From Streptomyces cavernae (GTDB lineage Bacteria; Actinomycetota; Actinomycetes; Streptomycetales; Streptomycetaceae): a stretch of DNA of 64,000 nt. This document shows, piece by piece, positions 40,858 to 50,885 of the stretch (the stretch's first letter is position 1; each line of letters opens with the position of its first letter). The notes below the pieces were generated by a model. The model ran no database searches, had not been told where the DNA came from, and was given only the letters and a program-made list of their open reading frames with translations. The position numbers and the translations under genes were made by a program. The DNA lies in the NCBI RefSeq assembly GCF_004023625.1, contig NZ_RPDJ01000034.1, positions 62,001 to 126,000 on the forward strand, written 5' to 3'.

Positions 40858-41976
40858 TCAGCGCGGCAGCGTTGCCGGGCTGCCGCCGTTGGCCTCGTAG
40901 CCCGCCACCGCCAGGGCGCGGTATATCGCGTACTCCGCCGCCGGGTCGGGGCTCAGGGTCCAGGGGAGGGCCCCGACGTGGCCGTCCACGTCGACCAGCT
41001 GGTGCATGGCCTCGGCCCAGCGCTCGCTGCGGACCAGGAAGAAGACCAGCAGATGGCGGACGTGGGCCAGCATCGGGTCGTCCGGACGGGCCGAGTGCAC
41101 CGCGTACAGCGCGCCGTGCACCGCCTTGGTGACGACCTCGCTCTCGTAGAAGCCCCTGACCAGGTTGACCTCGGGGAGGTGCTCGAAGACCGCGAAGAGC
41201 GGCATCGCGGCCAGGAGCGAGCCCTCCGGAGCGCGGGCGGCCGCCGCCTCCGCGAAGGAGTACGCCAGCTCTCGCGAGCCGTGCCACTTCTCGCACCAGT
41301 AGTGCAGCGCCGCCAGATGCGCCCCCATGTGCGTCGGGTCGCGGTCCAGGATCTTCAGCCAGAGCTTCTCGAACTCCGCCTGGGGGTAGGCGAGTCCGCG
41401 GGCCACGGAGAGTTCGATGATGTACGGGATCGGGTCGCCGGGGGCCAGCAGCGCGGCATCCGCGCACGCCGCCTTCGCCTCCTCCATGATGATCCGGAAC
41501 TCGTCCGTCCCGGGCGTCGACGTGCGCCACGCCTGCTGCACCAGGAACTCCGCGTGCACCGCCGCACCGCCCGCGTCCTTGGGTGCCTCGGCCCGCCACA
41601 CCCGCAGCCACTGCCCACCGGGGCTCTCACCGACGCCGCCGGGCCGCCGCTGCAGCTCCAGCGAGGCCGCGCCCGCGAAGGCCTGCACCCGCTGCCAGCG
41701 CTGCTCGCCCGCCGCTTCGGTGCCCGCCAGCAGTTGAGACGCCGCGCGGTGGTCCTGAGTGCGCTGCACCAGGTCAAGCACCTCCAGGAGGTCCTCGTCG
41801 GGGCCGGGCATGCGGATGTCAAGCTCCTCCTGGCGCAGGAAGCCGTAGTTCGCCGGGTCCGCCGCGTCCGGATCGCCGGCCGAGACGAGCCGGATGCCGC
41901 CGCGCCGGCGCAGCATGACGGGGCCGGCGATCGCGAAGATCATCAGTAGTGCGAACAGGGCCCAGAGAATCTCCAT
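40858..41976 (-). CDS. Membrane-anchored TPR-like hypothetical protein
   Basis: A 372-residue protein with one N-terminal transmembrane helix (ILWALFALLMIFAIAGPVML, residues 3-22) followed by RRR, then a helical soluble domain. Repeated helical stretches (QTQDHRAASQLLAGTEAAGEQ, AEFEKLWLKILDRDPTHMGAH, WAEAMHQLVDVDG) suggest tetratricopeptide-like repeats. ATG 41976 is chosen because the family begins at MEILWALF; the frame is open for another 400 bp upstream by composition only. Function unknown; conserved in Streptomyces to my recollection, often near metB. Confidence 0.75.
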   Translation of the reverse strand: MEILWALFALLMIFAIAGPVMLRRRGGIRLVSAGDPDAADPANYGFLRQEELDIRMPGPDEDLLEVLDLVQRTQDHRAASQLLAGTEAAGEQRWQRVQAFAGAASLELQRRPGGVGESPGGQWLRVWRAEAPKDAGGAAVHAEFLVQQAWRTSTPGTDEFRIIMEEAKAACADAALLAPGDPIPYIIELSVARGLAYPQAEFEKLWLKILDRDPTHMGAHLAALHYWCEKWHGSRELAYSFAEAAAARAPEGSLLAAMPLFAVFEHLPEVNLVRGFYESEVVTKAVHGALYAVHSARPDDPMLAHVRHLLVFFLVRSERWAEAMHQLVDVDGHVGALPWTLSPDPAAEYAIYRALAVAGYEANGGSPATLPR

Positions 41977-42426
41977 GCCACAAGCGAACCAGACGGGTCT
42001 GACATTTGGCCAACCTGGTTGAGGGACCGCTCCGTGAGCGGCGGGCCGGTTGGTCACGGGCGGTGGGCCGACGGGCCGACGGACTGGTGGCCGACGGAAC
42101 GGTGGGCCGACGGACTGGTGGGCCGACGGACTGGTGGGGGCCGGGCCAGCGGGGCACGGGGCTGGTGGGCCCGGGTCGGCGAGGCGGTGGGTCGATGGGC
42201 CTGCCTCGGCCGTCGGCCGGGGGACCGACGCGGACCGGTGGGCCCGCTCCCGGCGGTCGGTCGCGGCCGACGGCGGACCGGGCCGCGGAACCCGTCCAGC
42301 CCGCGACGCCGCTGCCGGTGCCGGTGACTGCGCCGCCGCCCCCGTCGTCGCGCCGCGGCCCGCCACGGCAACCGTCACACCCGGTCCGCCCTCACCGAGC
42401 CGCCCGGCGCATTACCCTCGGAGCCC
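41977..42426. other. Very GC-rich gap upstream of metB with short repeats
   Basis: A 450-bp stretch between divergent genes. GGGCCGACGGACTGGT is repeated three to four times between about 42064 and 42135. Long open frames here exist in several phases and are explained by composition. It must contain the metB promoter. Confidence 0.5.
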
Positions 42427-43581
42427 ATGAGCGACAGGCACATCAGCCAGCACTTCGAAACCCTGGCGATCCACGCGGGCAACACGGCCGATCCCCTCAC
42501 CGGCGCCGTCGTCCCGCCGATCTACCAGGTCTCGACCTACAAGCAGGACGGCGTGGGCGGGCTGCGCGGCGGCTACGAGTACAGCCGCAGCGCCAACCCC
42601 ACCCGCACCGCCCTGGAGGAGAACCTCGCCGCCCTCGAGGGCGGGCGCCGCGGGCTCGCGTTCGCGTCCGGACTGGCGGCCGAGGACTGCCTGTTGCGTA
42701 CGCTGCTCAGCCCGGGGGACCACGTCGTCATCCCCAATGACGCGTACGGCGGTACGTTCCGCCTCTTCGCGAAGGTCGTCTCGCGGTGGGGCGTGGAATG
42801 GTCCGTCGCCGACACCAGCGACCCCGACGCCGTACGGGCCGCCCTCACCCCGAAGACCAAGGCCGTCTGGGTGGAGACCCCCTCCAATCCGCTCCTCGGC
42901 ATCACCGACATCGCCGCGGTCGCCCAGATCGCGCGCGACGCGGGTGCGCGGCTCGTCGTCGACAACACCTTCGCGACCCCGTACCTGCAGCAGCCGCTCG
43001 CGCTCGGCGCGGACGTCGTGGTGCACTCGCTGACCAAGTACATGGGCGGTCACTCGGACGTCGTCGGTGGCGCGCTCGTCGTCGGCGACCAGGAACTGGG
43101 CGAGGAACTGGCGTTCCACCAGAACGCGATGGGCGCGGTCGCCGGGCCGTTCGACTCGTGGCTGGTGCTGCGCGGAACCAAGACGCTCTCCGTGCGCATG
43201 GACCGGCACAGTGAGAACGCCGCCAAGGTCGCCGAGATGCTCAGCCGGCACGCGCGCGTGACGCGCGTCCTGTACCCGGGACTGCCGGAGCACCTCGGTC
43301 ATGAGGTCGCCGCCAAGCAGATGAGGACGTTCGGCGGGATGGTGTCCTTCCAGGTGGAGGGCGGCGAGGAGGCGGCCGTCGAGGTCTGCAACCGCGCCAA
43401 GGTGTTCACCCTCGGTGAGTCGCTGGGCGGCGTCGAGTCGCTGATCGAGCACCCCGGGCGCATGACGCACGCGTCCGCGGCCGGTTCCGCGCTGGAAGTG
43501 CCCGCCGATCTGGTACGCCTCTCCGTCGGCATCGAGAACGTCGACGACCTCCTCGAGGACCTTCAGCAGGCCTTGGGCTAG
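42427..43581 (+). CDS. metB: Cystathionine gamma-synthase/lyase-type enzyme
   Basis: Cys/Met-metabolism PLP enzyme of 384 residues that joins an activated homoserine with cysteine to cystathionine (or, for the lyase activity, splits cystathionine). The family landmarks are FETLAIHAGNTADPLTGAVV, YEYSRSANPTRTALE, the substrate loop ETPSNPLLGI, the PLP lysine K204 in HSLTKYMGGHSDVVGG, and the C-terminal LGESLGGVESLIEHP. ATG 42427 directly precedes the typical N-terminus. Some actinobacterial members run in reverse transsulfuration, so synthase versus lyase cannot be decided here. Confidence 0.92.
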   Translation: MSDRHISQHFETLAIHAGNTADPLTGAVVPPIYQVSTYKQDGVGGLRGGYEYSRSANPTRTALEENLAALEGGRRGLAFASGLAAEDCLLRTLLSPGDHVVIPNDAYGGTFRLFAKVVSRWGVEWSVADTSDPDAVRAALTPKTKAVWVETPSNPLLGITDIAAVAQIARDAGARLVVDNTFATPYLQQPLALGADVVVHSLTKYMGGHSDVVGGALVVGDQELGEELAFHQNAMGAVAGPFDSWLVLRGTKTLSVRMDRHSENAAKVAEMLSRHARVTRVLYPGLPEHLGHEVAAKQMRTFGGMVSFQVEGGEEAAVEVCNRAKVFTLGESLGGVESLIEHPGRMTHASAAGSALEVPADLVRLSVGIENVDDLLEDLQQALG

Positions 43582-43620
43582 CGATTCCGGGCAATTCCGG
43601 GACCTCCCCCGACCGTTCCG

Positions 43621-43665
43621 GACCCGACCCGACCCGACCCGACCCGACCCGACCCGACCCGACCC
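43621..43665. repeat. Nine tandem GACCC units
   Basis: A perfect pentanucleotide array directly after metB, followed by further diverged GACC-rich sequence. Confidence 0.98.
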
Positions 43666-43773
43666 GACAGCGACCCGACTCGACCCGGCCGACCTGACCT
43701 TTCTGACCAGGCCGGTCCGGTCCCGTGTCCCGTCCGGTTCCGTCCCGTCCGGTCAGGCCACAAGAAGGGCGGT

Positions 43774-44025
43774 TCACCATCCGGTGAGCGGTGGCGTGGT
43801 CTCGGACGGTGGCGCCACCCAGGGACGCGCCACCGACGCCCACACCGTGAAGGCCACCGCCGCCGCGAGCAGCAGCAGCCACAGCAGTCGGCGCAGTGTG
43901 GTCCGGCGGCGCAGCATGCGGTTGCCCCGGCGGACCACGTCCGCGTACAGCTCCGGCGGGACGCCTGGTACGGGGCCTTCCAGGAGTTCGCGTACGGCGG
44001 CCTCCCGGCGGGTCGTCCTGCTCAT
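43774..44025 (-). CDS. Small single-pass membrane protein, partner of the sigma-like factor
   Basis: An 83-residue protein with a basic N-terminal part (MSRTTRREAAVRELLEG, VVRRGNRMLRRRTTLRR) and one transmembrane helix (LLWLLLLAAAVAFTVWASV), then a short Pro/Thr-rich outside tail. Its start codon overlaps the stop codon of the upstream sigma-like gene by 4 bp, so the two are coupled. By position it could be a minimal membrane partner that holds the sigma-like protein, but it has no recognisable zinc anti-sigma motif. Confidence 0.75.
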   Translation of the reverse strand: MSRTTRREAAVRELLEGPVPGVPPELYADVVRRGNRMLRRRTTLRRLLWLLLLAAAVAFTVWASVARPWVAPPSETTPPLTGW

Positions 44026-44522
44026 GATGGGGCCACCTTCGCGACGGCGGGGGCGGGTTTCCTCGGGGGATGCAGCAGGGTCGCCGAGGCGCGGTCGCAG
44101 ATCGAGCGGACGCGTTCCACGGGCAGTCCGAGCAGTGCCGCGGTCTGTTCCTCGGCCACGCCTTCGTAGATCCGCAGGACGAGGATCAGCCGCTCCTGGG
44201 GCGAGAGCACGGCCAGTGCGCCCCCGGGCTGCTTCGGGCGGAACCGGCTGAGGGTGCCGTAGTGGTGCCAGGCGCCGCGGGCGAAGCGGACGGCGAGGTA
44301 CTGGCGGGCGGTGTCGTACGGGTCCTCGCCGCGCAGCCGGTTCCAGGACGCGTACGTGTGGGCGAGGGCCAGGGTCAGCAGGCGCCGCGCGTGCGGGTTG
44401 TCGTGCGGAGGTTCCGCGGTCAGCAGTGTGGCGGCATGCAGCAGCCGCCCGGCCGCGCCCGCGACGAACGCCTCGAACTCCCGGGCCCTGCGGGCGCCTT
44501 GGGACGCATGCCGTTCTCGCAC
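44022..44522 (-). CDS. Sigma-70-like region 2/4 protein
   Basis: A 166-residue protein resembling ECF-type sigma factors: a helical N-terminal region (REFEAFVAGAAGRLLHAATLL, RRLLTLALAHTYASWNR) and a region-4 helix-turn-helix (LSPQERLILVLRIYEGVAEEQTAALLGLPVERVRSICDRA). The N-terminal region is short and diverged, so promoter binding is uncertain; it may instead be a regulator with only the sigma-4 fold. GTG 44522 has GGGAGG 4 nt upstream. It is followed by a coupled small membrane protein and preceded by an 18-bp palindrome. Confidence 0.78.
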   Translation of the reverse strand: MRERHASQGARRAREFEAFVAGAAGRLLHAATLLTAEPPHDNPHARRLLTLALAHTYASWNRLRGEDPYDTARQYLAVRFARGAWHHYGTLSRFRPKQPGGALAVLSPQERLILVLRIYEGVAEEQTAALLGLPVERVRSICDRASATLLHPPRKPAPAVAKVAPS

Positions 44523-44584
44523 CGCGCCTCCCGCCTGAGGGTGACCCCTGAGCGAAACCAGGGCCCTTGGGTGGATGACGGGCC

Positions 44585-44602
44585 CGGTCTCATATGAGAC
44601 CG
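44585..44602. promoter_or_regulatory. Perfect 18-bp palindrome upstream of the sigma-like gene
   Basis: CGGTCTCATATGAGACCG is a perfect inverted repeat centred 71 bp upstream of the sigma-like start codon at 44522. It is AT-centred in very GC-rich surroundings, as expected of an operator. Confidence 0.5.
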
Positions 44603-45272
44603 AGCGCGGCCCCCGGGTCAAGAGCCCGGCACCCGCTGCTGTCGCTGCCGGGTGCCCACGGCGTGTCCACGGCGTGTCGACGAAGCGGCGAACCACGCTC
44701 GGGCACGGCGAGATGGCGTGCCGGAGGGCTGGGGGAAAGGTCGCCCGGGAGGGCGGGAAAGCTGCTCGCGAGGTGGGAAGGGGTGCCGGAGGGCGGGAGG
44801 TTGCTCGTGGCGTAAGGCCAGGGGAAAGGCCGGTCGGCGGGCGGGAAGGTCGCCGGGGAGGGCGGACACTCTGTCGGGAGCGGGAAGCGGACGGCCCGTC
44901 CGGCGCACGGGAGGCGCGAACTTTGCCGGGGTAGCGGGGCGGTCGCCCCCGAAGTTGCCCGGACAGCGGGAAGACCGGACAGCGGGAAGACCGAGAGGCG
45001 GGAACGCGGGAAGGCTGCCGGGCGGCGGGAGATCTGCCGCGTGGCGGGGAGGCTGCCGGGTGGAGGGAGATCTGCCGGGTGGCGGGGAGGGTGCCGGGTG
45101 GAGGGAGATTTGCCGGGTGGCGGGGAGGCTGCCGGGTGGAGGGAGATTTGCCGGGTGGCGGGGAGGCTGCCGGATAGCCGGAAATCCGCCGGATGGCGGG
45201 AGAGTTGCCGGAGCCCCGGTGCACCGGGTCGAGGCCCGCGGCCTCTGAGAGGCTCGCCCGCCGTGTCGGCGG
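44603..45272. repeat. Gap filled by a degenerate 38-bp repeat
   Basis: TGGAGGGAGAT recurs at 45061, 45099 and 45137 with exact 38-bp spacing; each unit consists of two related 19-bp halves containing CTGCCGGGTGG. Decayed copies extend left to about 45000 and right to about 45210. The rest of the gap, 44603-45000, is G-rich non-coding DNA. No gene is credible. Confidence 0.85.
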
Positions 45273-45785
45273 TCACGACGGGGTCGGTGTCTCCCCCTGG
45301 GCCGCCTGCCGTGCGGAGAGTGCGCTGTTGAAGCGCGTCAGGAGCGTGCAGAATGCCTCGCGCTCCTCGGGTGCCCAGTCGTGGGTCAATTCGGCCATCA
45401 ATTGGCGCCGCGACGAACGGACCTCCTCCAGTCGGGAGAGGCCTCGGGGGGAGAGCTGGAGCACCACGGCGCGTCCGTCCTCGGGGTGCGAGGTGCGCTT
45501 GACGAGTCCGGTGTCGACGAGCGGTGCCACCTGGCGGGTGACCGTCGAGGAGTCGATGCCCATGCTCGCGGCCAGCGCCTTGACGCCCATCGGGCCTTCT
45601 TTGTCGAGGCGGTTGAGCAGCAGATACGCGGCGCGGTCCATGGAGTTGCGCACCTGGCCGACACCGCCCAGCCGGGTCTGTTCGGCACGGCGGGCGAAGA
45701 CCGCCACCTCGTGCTGCAGCGTGTCGAGGAGACCGGTGTCACCGACGGTCGTCATGTCCATCGACATTTCGGGTGTTGTGGGCAT
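45273..45785 (-). CDS. MarR-family transcriptional regulator
   Basis: Winged helix regulator of 170 residues. Helices QVRNSMDRAAYLLLNRLDKEG, the recognition region VKALAASMGIDSSTVTRQVAPLVDTGLVKR and the wing HPEDGRAVVLQLSPRGLSRLEEVR are typical. ATG 45785 is used; in-frame ATGs a few codons later are possible. It is divergent from ilvA (145-bp gap) and about 1.7 kb from the DrrAB-type exporter genes; either could be a target. MarR proteins normally bind phenolic ligands or respond to oxidation. Confidence 0.88.
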   Translation of the reverse strand: MPTTPEMSMDMTTVGDTGLLDTLQHEVAVFARRAEQTRLGGVGQVRNSMDRAAYLLLNRLDKEGPMGVKALAASMGIDSSTVTRQVAPLVDTGLVKRTSHPEDGRAVVLQLSPRGLSRLEEVRSSRRQLMAELTHDWAPEEREAFCTLLTRFNSALSARQAAQGETPTPS

Positions 45786-45930
45786 GGCCGGGGGCTCACT
45801 TCATGCGTGGGTGCTGGTTGGGGGACAGAGTACGCGGCGGGGAGGCAGGCCGTGCGGGCGCTGGGGAAACCGGGTCTCGGCCCGTGGTCACACCCGGAGT
45901 GGCGGGGTGTGAACTGAGAGACTTGACGTC

Positions 45931-47160
45931 ATGAGTTACAGCACGGCCGCCGTCCGGCCGACGGTGACACTCGACGACGTGCGCGGCGCCCAGAAGATGC
46001 TCTCGGGCGTGTCGCGGATGACCGCGCTGGAGGGCAGCAGGCATCTGTCCCGGTTGGTGGGCGCCCCGGTGCACTTCAAGTGCGAGAACCTTCAGCGGAC
46101 CGGCTCCTTCAAGCTGCGTGGCGCCTATGTGCGGATCTCCGGTCTGCTGCCGGAGGAGCGCGCGGCCGGAGTCGTCGCGGCGAGCGCCGGCAACCACGCG
46201 CAGGGAGTGGCGCTCGCCTCCTCGCTGCTCGGTGTGCATTCCACCGTCTTCATGCCCTCGGCCGCGCCGCTGCCGAAGATCGCCGCGACGCGTGAGTACG
46301 GGGCGGAGGTGCGGCTGCACGGGCAGGTGGTGGACGAGACGCTCGCCGCGGCGCAGGAGTACGCGGCGGAGACGGGCGCGGTGTTCATCCACCCCTTCGA
46401 CCACCCGGACATCATCGCGGGCCAGGGCACGGTGGGTCTGGAGATCTTGGAGCAGTGCCCGGAGGTGGGCACGATCGTCGTCGGGGTCGGCGGCGGCGGG
46501 CTCGCCGCGGGTGTCGCGGTCGCGGTGAAGGCGCTGCGGCCGGACGTGCGAATCGTGGGGGTGCAGGCGGCGGGTGCCGCCGCGTATCCGCCTTCGCTGG
46601 CGGCGGGGCGGCCGGTGTCGGTCGGGAACCCGGTGACCATGGCGGACGGCATCAAGGTCGGGCGCCCCGGCGATGTTCCGTTCGGGATCGTCCGCGAGCT
46701 GGTCGACGAGGTCCGTACGGTTTCCGAGGACGAGCTGTCCAGCGCGCTGCTGCACTGTCTGGAGCGGGCCAAGCTGGTCGTCGAGCCGGCCGGCGCGAGC
46801 CCGGTCGCGGCGCTGCTGAGCGAGCCGGGGGCCTTCGAGGGGCCGGTGGTCGCGGTGCTGTCCGGCGGCAACATGGACCCGGTGCTGATGCAGCGCGTCC
46901 TGCGGCACGGCATGGCCGCCGCGGGCCGCTACCTGGCGGTTCGTCTTCGGCTGACGGACCGTCCGGGCGCCCTCGCGACGCTTTTGGGGGTGTTGTCAGT
47001 GGTGGACGCTAACGTCCTCGACGTGAGCCATGTACGGACCGATCCGCGGCTCGGGCTCACGGAGGCGGAGGTGGAGCTGCATCTGGAGACGAAGGGCCCG
47101 GAGCACTGCGTGGAGGTCGGCGCGGCGCTGCGCGAGGCGGGTTACACCGTCATCGGCTGA
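45931..47160 (+). CDS. ilvA: Threonine ammonia-lyase with ACT domain
   Basis: Converts L-threonine to 2-oxobutanoate and ammonia, the entry to isoleucine synthesis (or threonine breakdown). The 409-residue product has the PLP lysine K61 in SFKLRGAY, the substrate loop ASAGNHAQGVA, the cofactor loop VGVGGGGLAAGVA and a C-terminal ACT-type regulatory domain (about 330-409; AVRLRLTDRPGALATLLGVL, NVLDVSHVRTD). This layout, of the shorter IlvA/TdcB type with one ACT domain, is common in Streptomyces. ATG 45931. It is divergent from a MarR gene. Confidence 0.93.
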   Translation: MSYSTAAVRPTVTLDDVRGAQKMLSGVSRMTALEGSRHLSRLVGAPVHFKCENLQRTGSFKLRGAYVRISGLLPEERAAGVVAASAGNHAQGVALASSLLGVHSTVFMPSAAPLPKIAATREYGAEVRLHGQVVDETLAAAQEYAAETGAVFIHPFDHPDIIAGQGTVGLEILEQCPEVGTIVVGVGGGGLAAGVAVAVKALRPDVRIVGVQAAGAAAYPPSLAAGRPVSVGNPVTMADGIKVGRPGDVPFGIVRELVDEVRTVSEDELSSALLHCLERAKLVVEPAGASPVAALLSEPGAFEGPVVAVLSGGNMDPVLMQRVLRHGMAAAGRYLAVRLRLTDRPGALATLLGVLSVVDANVLDVSHVRTDPRLGLTEAEVELHLETKGPEHCVEVGAALREAGYTVIG

Positions 47161-47327
47161 CCTCGCGGCGTCATTCCGTCCCTCGGCCCCGACGACCGGT
47201 AAATGGGTCGCACCGCACCTGCCCGGCGCGGCATGCTGCCGGTCGGCCTTTGCCGTGAGGCGTGTTGCCGATCACGGGGCTTGATCATGCGGGCCCGTCT
47301 GATCCGGTGGGGAGAACCGCTTGAGGG

Positions 47328-47360
47328 AACGCGATACATCGCGTTATGGTGTGTATCGCG
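47328..47360. promoter_or_regulatory. Operator-like palindrome upstream of the ABC exporter operon
   Basis: AACGCGATACATCGCGTT (47328-47345) has perfect 8-bp arms around AC, and the half-site TGTATCGCG follows at 47352-47360. It lies about 125 bp before the ATPase start codon. The layout is like sites of PadR or TetR regulators that control drug exporters. The 308-bp gap shows nothing else. Confidence 0.5.
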
Positions 47361-47468
47361 CCACACATGTCCGGTGTGCCGGATGCGCCGTGTACTCTGC
47401 GCTTCCCCCCGCGCCGTGCACACCGATTCCGAAGAACCGCTACGACCCCAACGACGTGGAGAAATAAC

Positions 47469-48493
<1,025 letters not shown>

Positions 48494-48497
<4 letters not shown>

Positions 48498-49351
48498 GTG
48501 CCGTCACTGACACCGTGCGGTCCACGGCGCCCCAGGGGGCCTTCGGCCGGTCCGTCCGGGACTCCCTGGTCGTGGCAAAACGCAATCTGATCAGGATGTC
48601 CCGAATCCCCGAAATGGTGATCTTCGGGCTGATTCAGCCGATCATGTTCGTGGTGCTGTTCTCGTACGTCTTCGGCGGCTCCATGCAGATCGGCGGCAGC
48701 ACCAGTCCCGCCGACTACCGCAACTTCCTGATGGCGGGCATCTTCGCGCAGACGGTCACCTTCGCGACCGCGGGTGCCGGCGCGGGTATCGCCGACGACA
48801 TGCACAAGGGGCTCATAGACCGCTTCCGTTCGCTGCCCATGGCGCGCGGTGCGGTACTCACCGGCCGCACCCTGGCCGACCTCGTGCAGACCGCGCTGAC
48901 CCTGCTGGTCCTCGCGGTGGTCGCACTGCTGGTGGGCTGGCGTGTCGGATCGGACGGCGACACCAACGCCGGCAAGGTGCTCGGCGCCTTCGGTCTGCTA
49001 CTTCTCCTCGGCTACGCGTTCACCTGGATCGGCGCGCTGATCGGCCTGTCCGTGCGCACCCCCGAGGCGGCCACGTCCGGCGGACTGATCTGGCTCTTCC
49101 CGGTCACGTTCATCTCCAACGCTTTCGTGGACAGCAGCAATATGACGCCCTGGCTGCGGCATATCGCCGACTGGAACCCCTTCAGCGCCACGGTGCAGGC
49201 GTGCCGAGTGCTGTTCGGCAACCCGGGCGTCTCGCAGTCGGACGCCTGGCCGATGCAGCATCCCGTGTGGGCCTCGCTGATCTACTCGGTTCTGATCGTC
49301 GTCCTTTTCCGGACCCTGGCAGTACGCAAGTACCGCTCGGCGACGGCGTGA
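48494..49351 (+). CDS. ABC-2 type permease, DrrB type
   Basis: Membrane subunit of 285 residues with six hydrophobic segments; family sequence includes RNLIRMSRIPEMVIFGLIQPIMFVVLF (split here by description only), ADYRNFLMAGIFAQTVTFA, the cytoplasmic GIADDMHKGLIDRFRSLPMARGAVL loop that contacts the ATPase, and TSGGLIWLFPVTFISNAFVD. GTG 48494 overlaps the ATPase stop codon. Together with the ATPase it should form a 2+2 exporter for an amphipathic compound such as an antibiotic. There is no adjacent biosynthetic cluster, so a resistance role for external compounds is likely. Confidence 0.94.
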
Positions 49352-49364
49352 CGCACCTCCCGGG

Positions 49365-49440
49365 CACAAGGGGTGACCCGGGGCACGAGGGGTGAGCGAG
49401 GGGTGACCCGGGCACGAGGGGTGACCCGGAATGACCCCGG
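49365..49440. repeat. Short tandem GAGGGGTGACCCGGGCAC repeats
   Basis: GAGGGGTGA recurs about four times in the gap between the permease gene and the greA terminator, with GACCCGGGCAC spacers. Confidence 0.7.
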
Positions 49441-49469
49441 ACTGAGCCCGGCGTGCCCCGGCACGACGA

Positions 49470-49497
49470 GGCCCCCGGCGCGCCCGCGCCGGGGGCC
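49470..49497 (-). terminator. greA terminator hairpin
   Basis: A perfect 12-bp stem (49470-49481 with 49486-49497) with loop GCCC, 24 bp after the greA stop codon on the minus strand. It also faces the convergent permease gene. Confidence 0.9.
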
Positions 49498-49521
49498 CGT
49501 CCAGAACGCGGGCGGGGGGCC

Positions 49522-50019
49522 TCAGCCCTGGTAAGGCTCGGCCTTGAGGATCCTCACGGAGGCGAACTTGCCGTTCGGGAGCTCGTACTGCGCGTCCTCG
49601 CCGACCTTCTTGCCGTTCACGCCCGTGCCCAGTGGAGACTGCGGCGAGTACGTCTCGATGTCGGAGCTCGCGTACTCCCGCGAGGCGAGGAGGAAGGTGA
49701 GGGTGTCGTCCTCGTCACCGTCGAAGGCGATGGTCACGACCATGCCCGGTGCCACCACGCCGTCCGCCGCCGGAGCTTCGCCGACCTTGGCGTTCTCCAG
49801 GAGCTGGGTCAGCTGGCGCACACGGAGCTCCTGCTTGCCCTGCTCCTCCTTGGCCGCGTGGTACCCGCCGTTCTCGCGCAGGTCGCCCTCCTCGCGCGCG
49901 GCCGCGATCTTGGCGGCGATCTCCGTGCGCGCAGGACCAGACAGGTACTCCAGCTCGGCCTTGAGCTGGTTGTACGCCTCCTGGGTCAGCCAGGTGACGT
50001 TCTCGCTGGTCTGGGTCAC
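49522..50019 (-). CDS. greA: Transcription elongation factor GreA
   Basis: Binds RNA polymerase and induces cleavage of the 3' RNA in backtracked complexes. The 165-residue product has the N-terminal coiled coil (WLTQEAYNQLKAELEYLSG, AKIAAAREEGDLRENGGYHA, with the acidic tip residues D and E) and the C-terminal FKBP-like domain (PLGTGVNGKKVGEDAQYELPNG). GTG 50019 has GAGGAG 8 nt upstream. It ends in a strong terminator, and its upstream neighbour on the minus strand is a DUF4307 gene. Confidence 0.96.
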   Translation of the reverse strand: MTQTSENVTWLTQEAYNQLKAELEYLSGPARTEIAAKIAAAREEGDLRENGGYHAAKEEQGKQELRVRQLTQLLENAKVGEAPAADGVVAPGMVVTIAFDGDEDDTLTFLLASREYASSDIETYSPQSPLGTGVNGKKVGEDAQYELPNGKFASVRILKAEPYQG

Positions 50020-50201
50020 AGGTGCTCCTCGTCGGTACTGGGAAATACAAAGCATCGCCCTACCCAGAAGAATGTTCCTTCACGGGTGGGCGAAACCACG
50101 AGCCTAACAATTCCCGGCCCGAAGGGGGAGGACATAAGCCACCAGAATTACGTCGACGCTGGTCAGCGTGTACGTGACATGAGCGACCTGTGAGTCTGAT
50201 G

Positions 50202-50594
50202 TCAATCGGCCCGGCAGCCCAGCAACTCCGCCGTCGTGCCCCGCGAGGTCGTACGCAACGTCACCACTTCGTCGATGCGGGAGGCGTTCTGGTCGAAGCG
50301 GAAATCGGCGCGGCCGACCTCCGCGCCGTTCTCGGCCTGGGAGCGGACGGTGCAGTACCCGCTCGCGTCCGCGTCCTTGCGGACCTCGAGCTGGACCTTC
50401 ACCTCGGTGTCGCCCGTCTCGAAGGTGATCACTTCGGCGCTGATCTTCGTACCCCCCACGTAGTGGTAGGCGAACCAGCCGACGAGGGCGAGCAGGGCGG
50501 CGCCGAGCACGCTGCCGACGATCTTGAGCATGCGGTCGGCGCGTTGGTCCTCGGAGCGGCCGTAACGGCCCTCGGGCAGCTGCACCGTGCTCAT
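50202..50594 (-). CDS. DUF4307 single-pass membrane protein
   Basis: A 130-residue protein with a short cytoplasmic N-terminus (MSTVQLPEGRYGRSEDQRAD), one transmembrane helix (IVGSVLGAALLALVGWFAYHY) and an extracytoplasmic beta domain with two cysteines (GYCTVRSQAENGAEVGR, LLGCRAD). ATG 50594. DUF4307 genes commonly lie next to mca and greA in actinobacteria, as here, which suggests conserved but unknown linkage. Divergent from mca. Confidence 0.85.
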   Translation of the reverse strand: MSTVQLPEGRYGRSEDQRADRMLKIVGSVLGAALLALVGWFAYHYVGGTKISAEVITFETGDTEVKVQLEVRKDADASGYCTVRSQAENGAEVGRADFRFDQNASRIDEVVTLRTTSRGTTAELLGCRAD

Positions 50595-50885
50595 GATCGT
50601 CCTCTCGCTGGGGGCGGGAAGGGAGTTCCCGGGAGGAGCGCGCACGTCAGGGACCCTCAAAACCCACAGGACCCGGGCGCCGGCGTCCTGGGCCTGCTGC
50701 GGAGCTCTTCGGGGCTCTTCGGGGCGCGGAATTATTCGCCGCCCGATTCGGTCACTATAGAAGCCCCCCGTCCACCACTCGACCACCGCCCCAGCACCCG
50801 CCCCCACGCCGACCGACGTCCCCACGGGACGGCACCTATGGATGCGCCACACACACCAGGGCGCCGAATCAACGAGGATTGAGTC

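Noticed and set aside
42005..42426. Candidate small proteins upstream of metB
   Set aside because: The frames consist of Gly/Arg/Thr words from the GGGCCGACGGACTGGT repeats and lack family resemblance.
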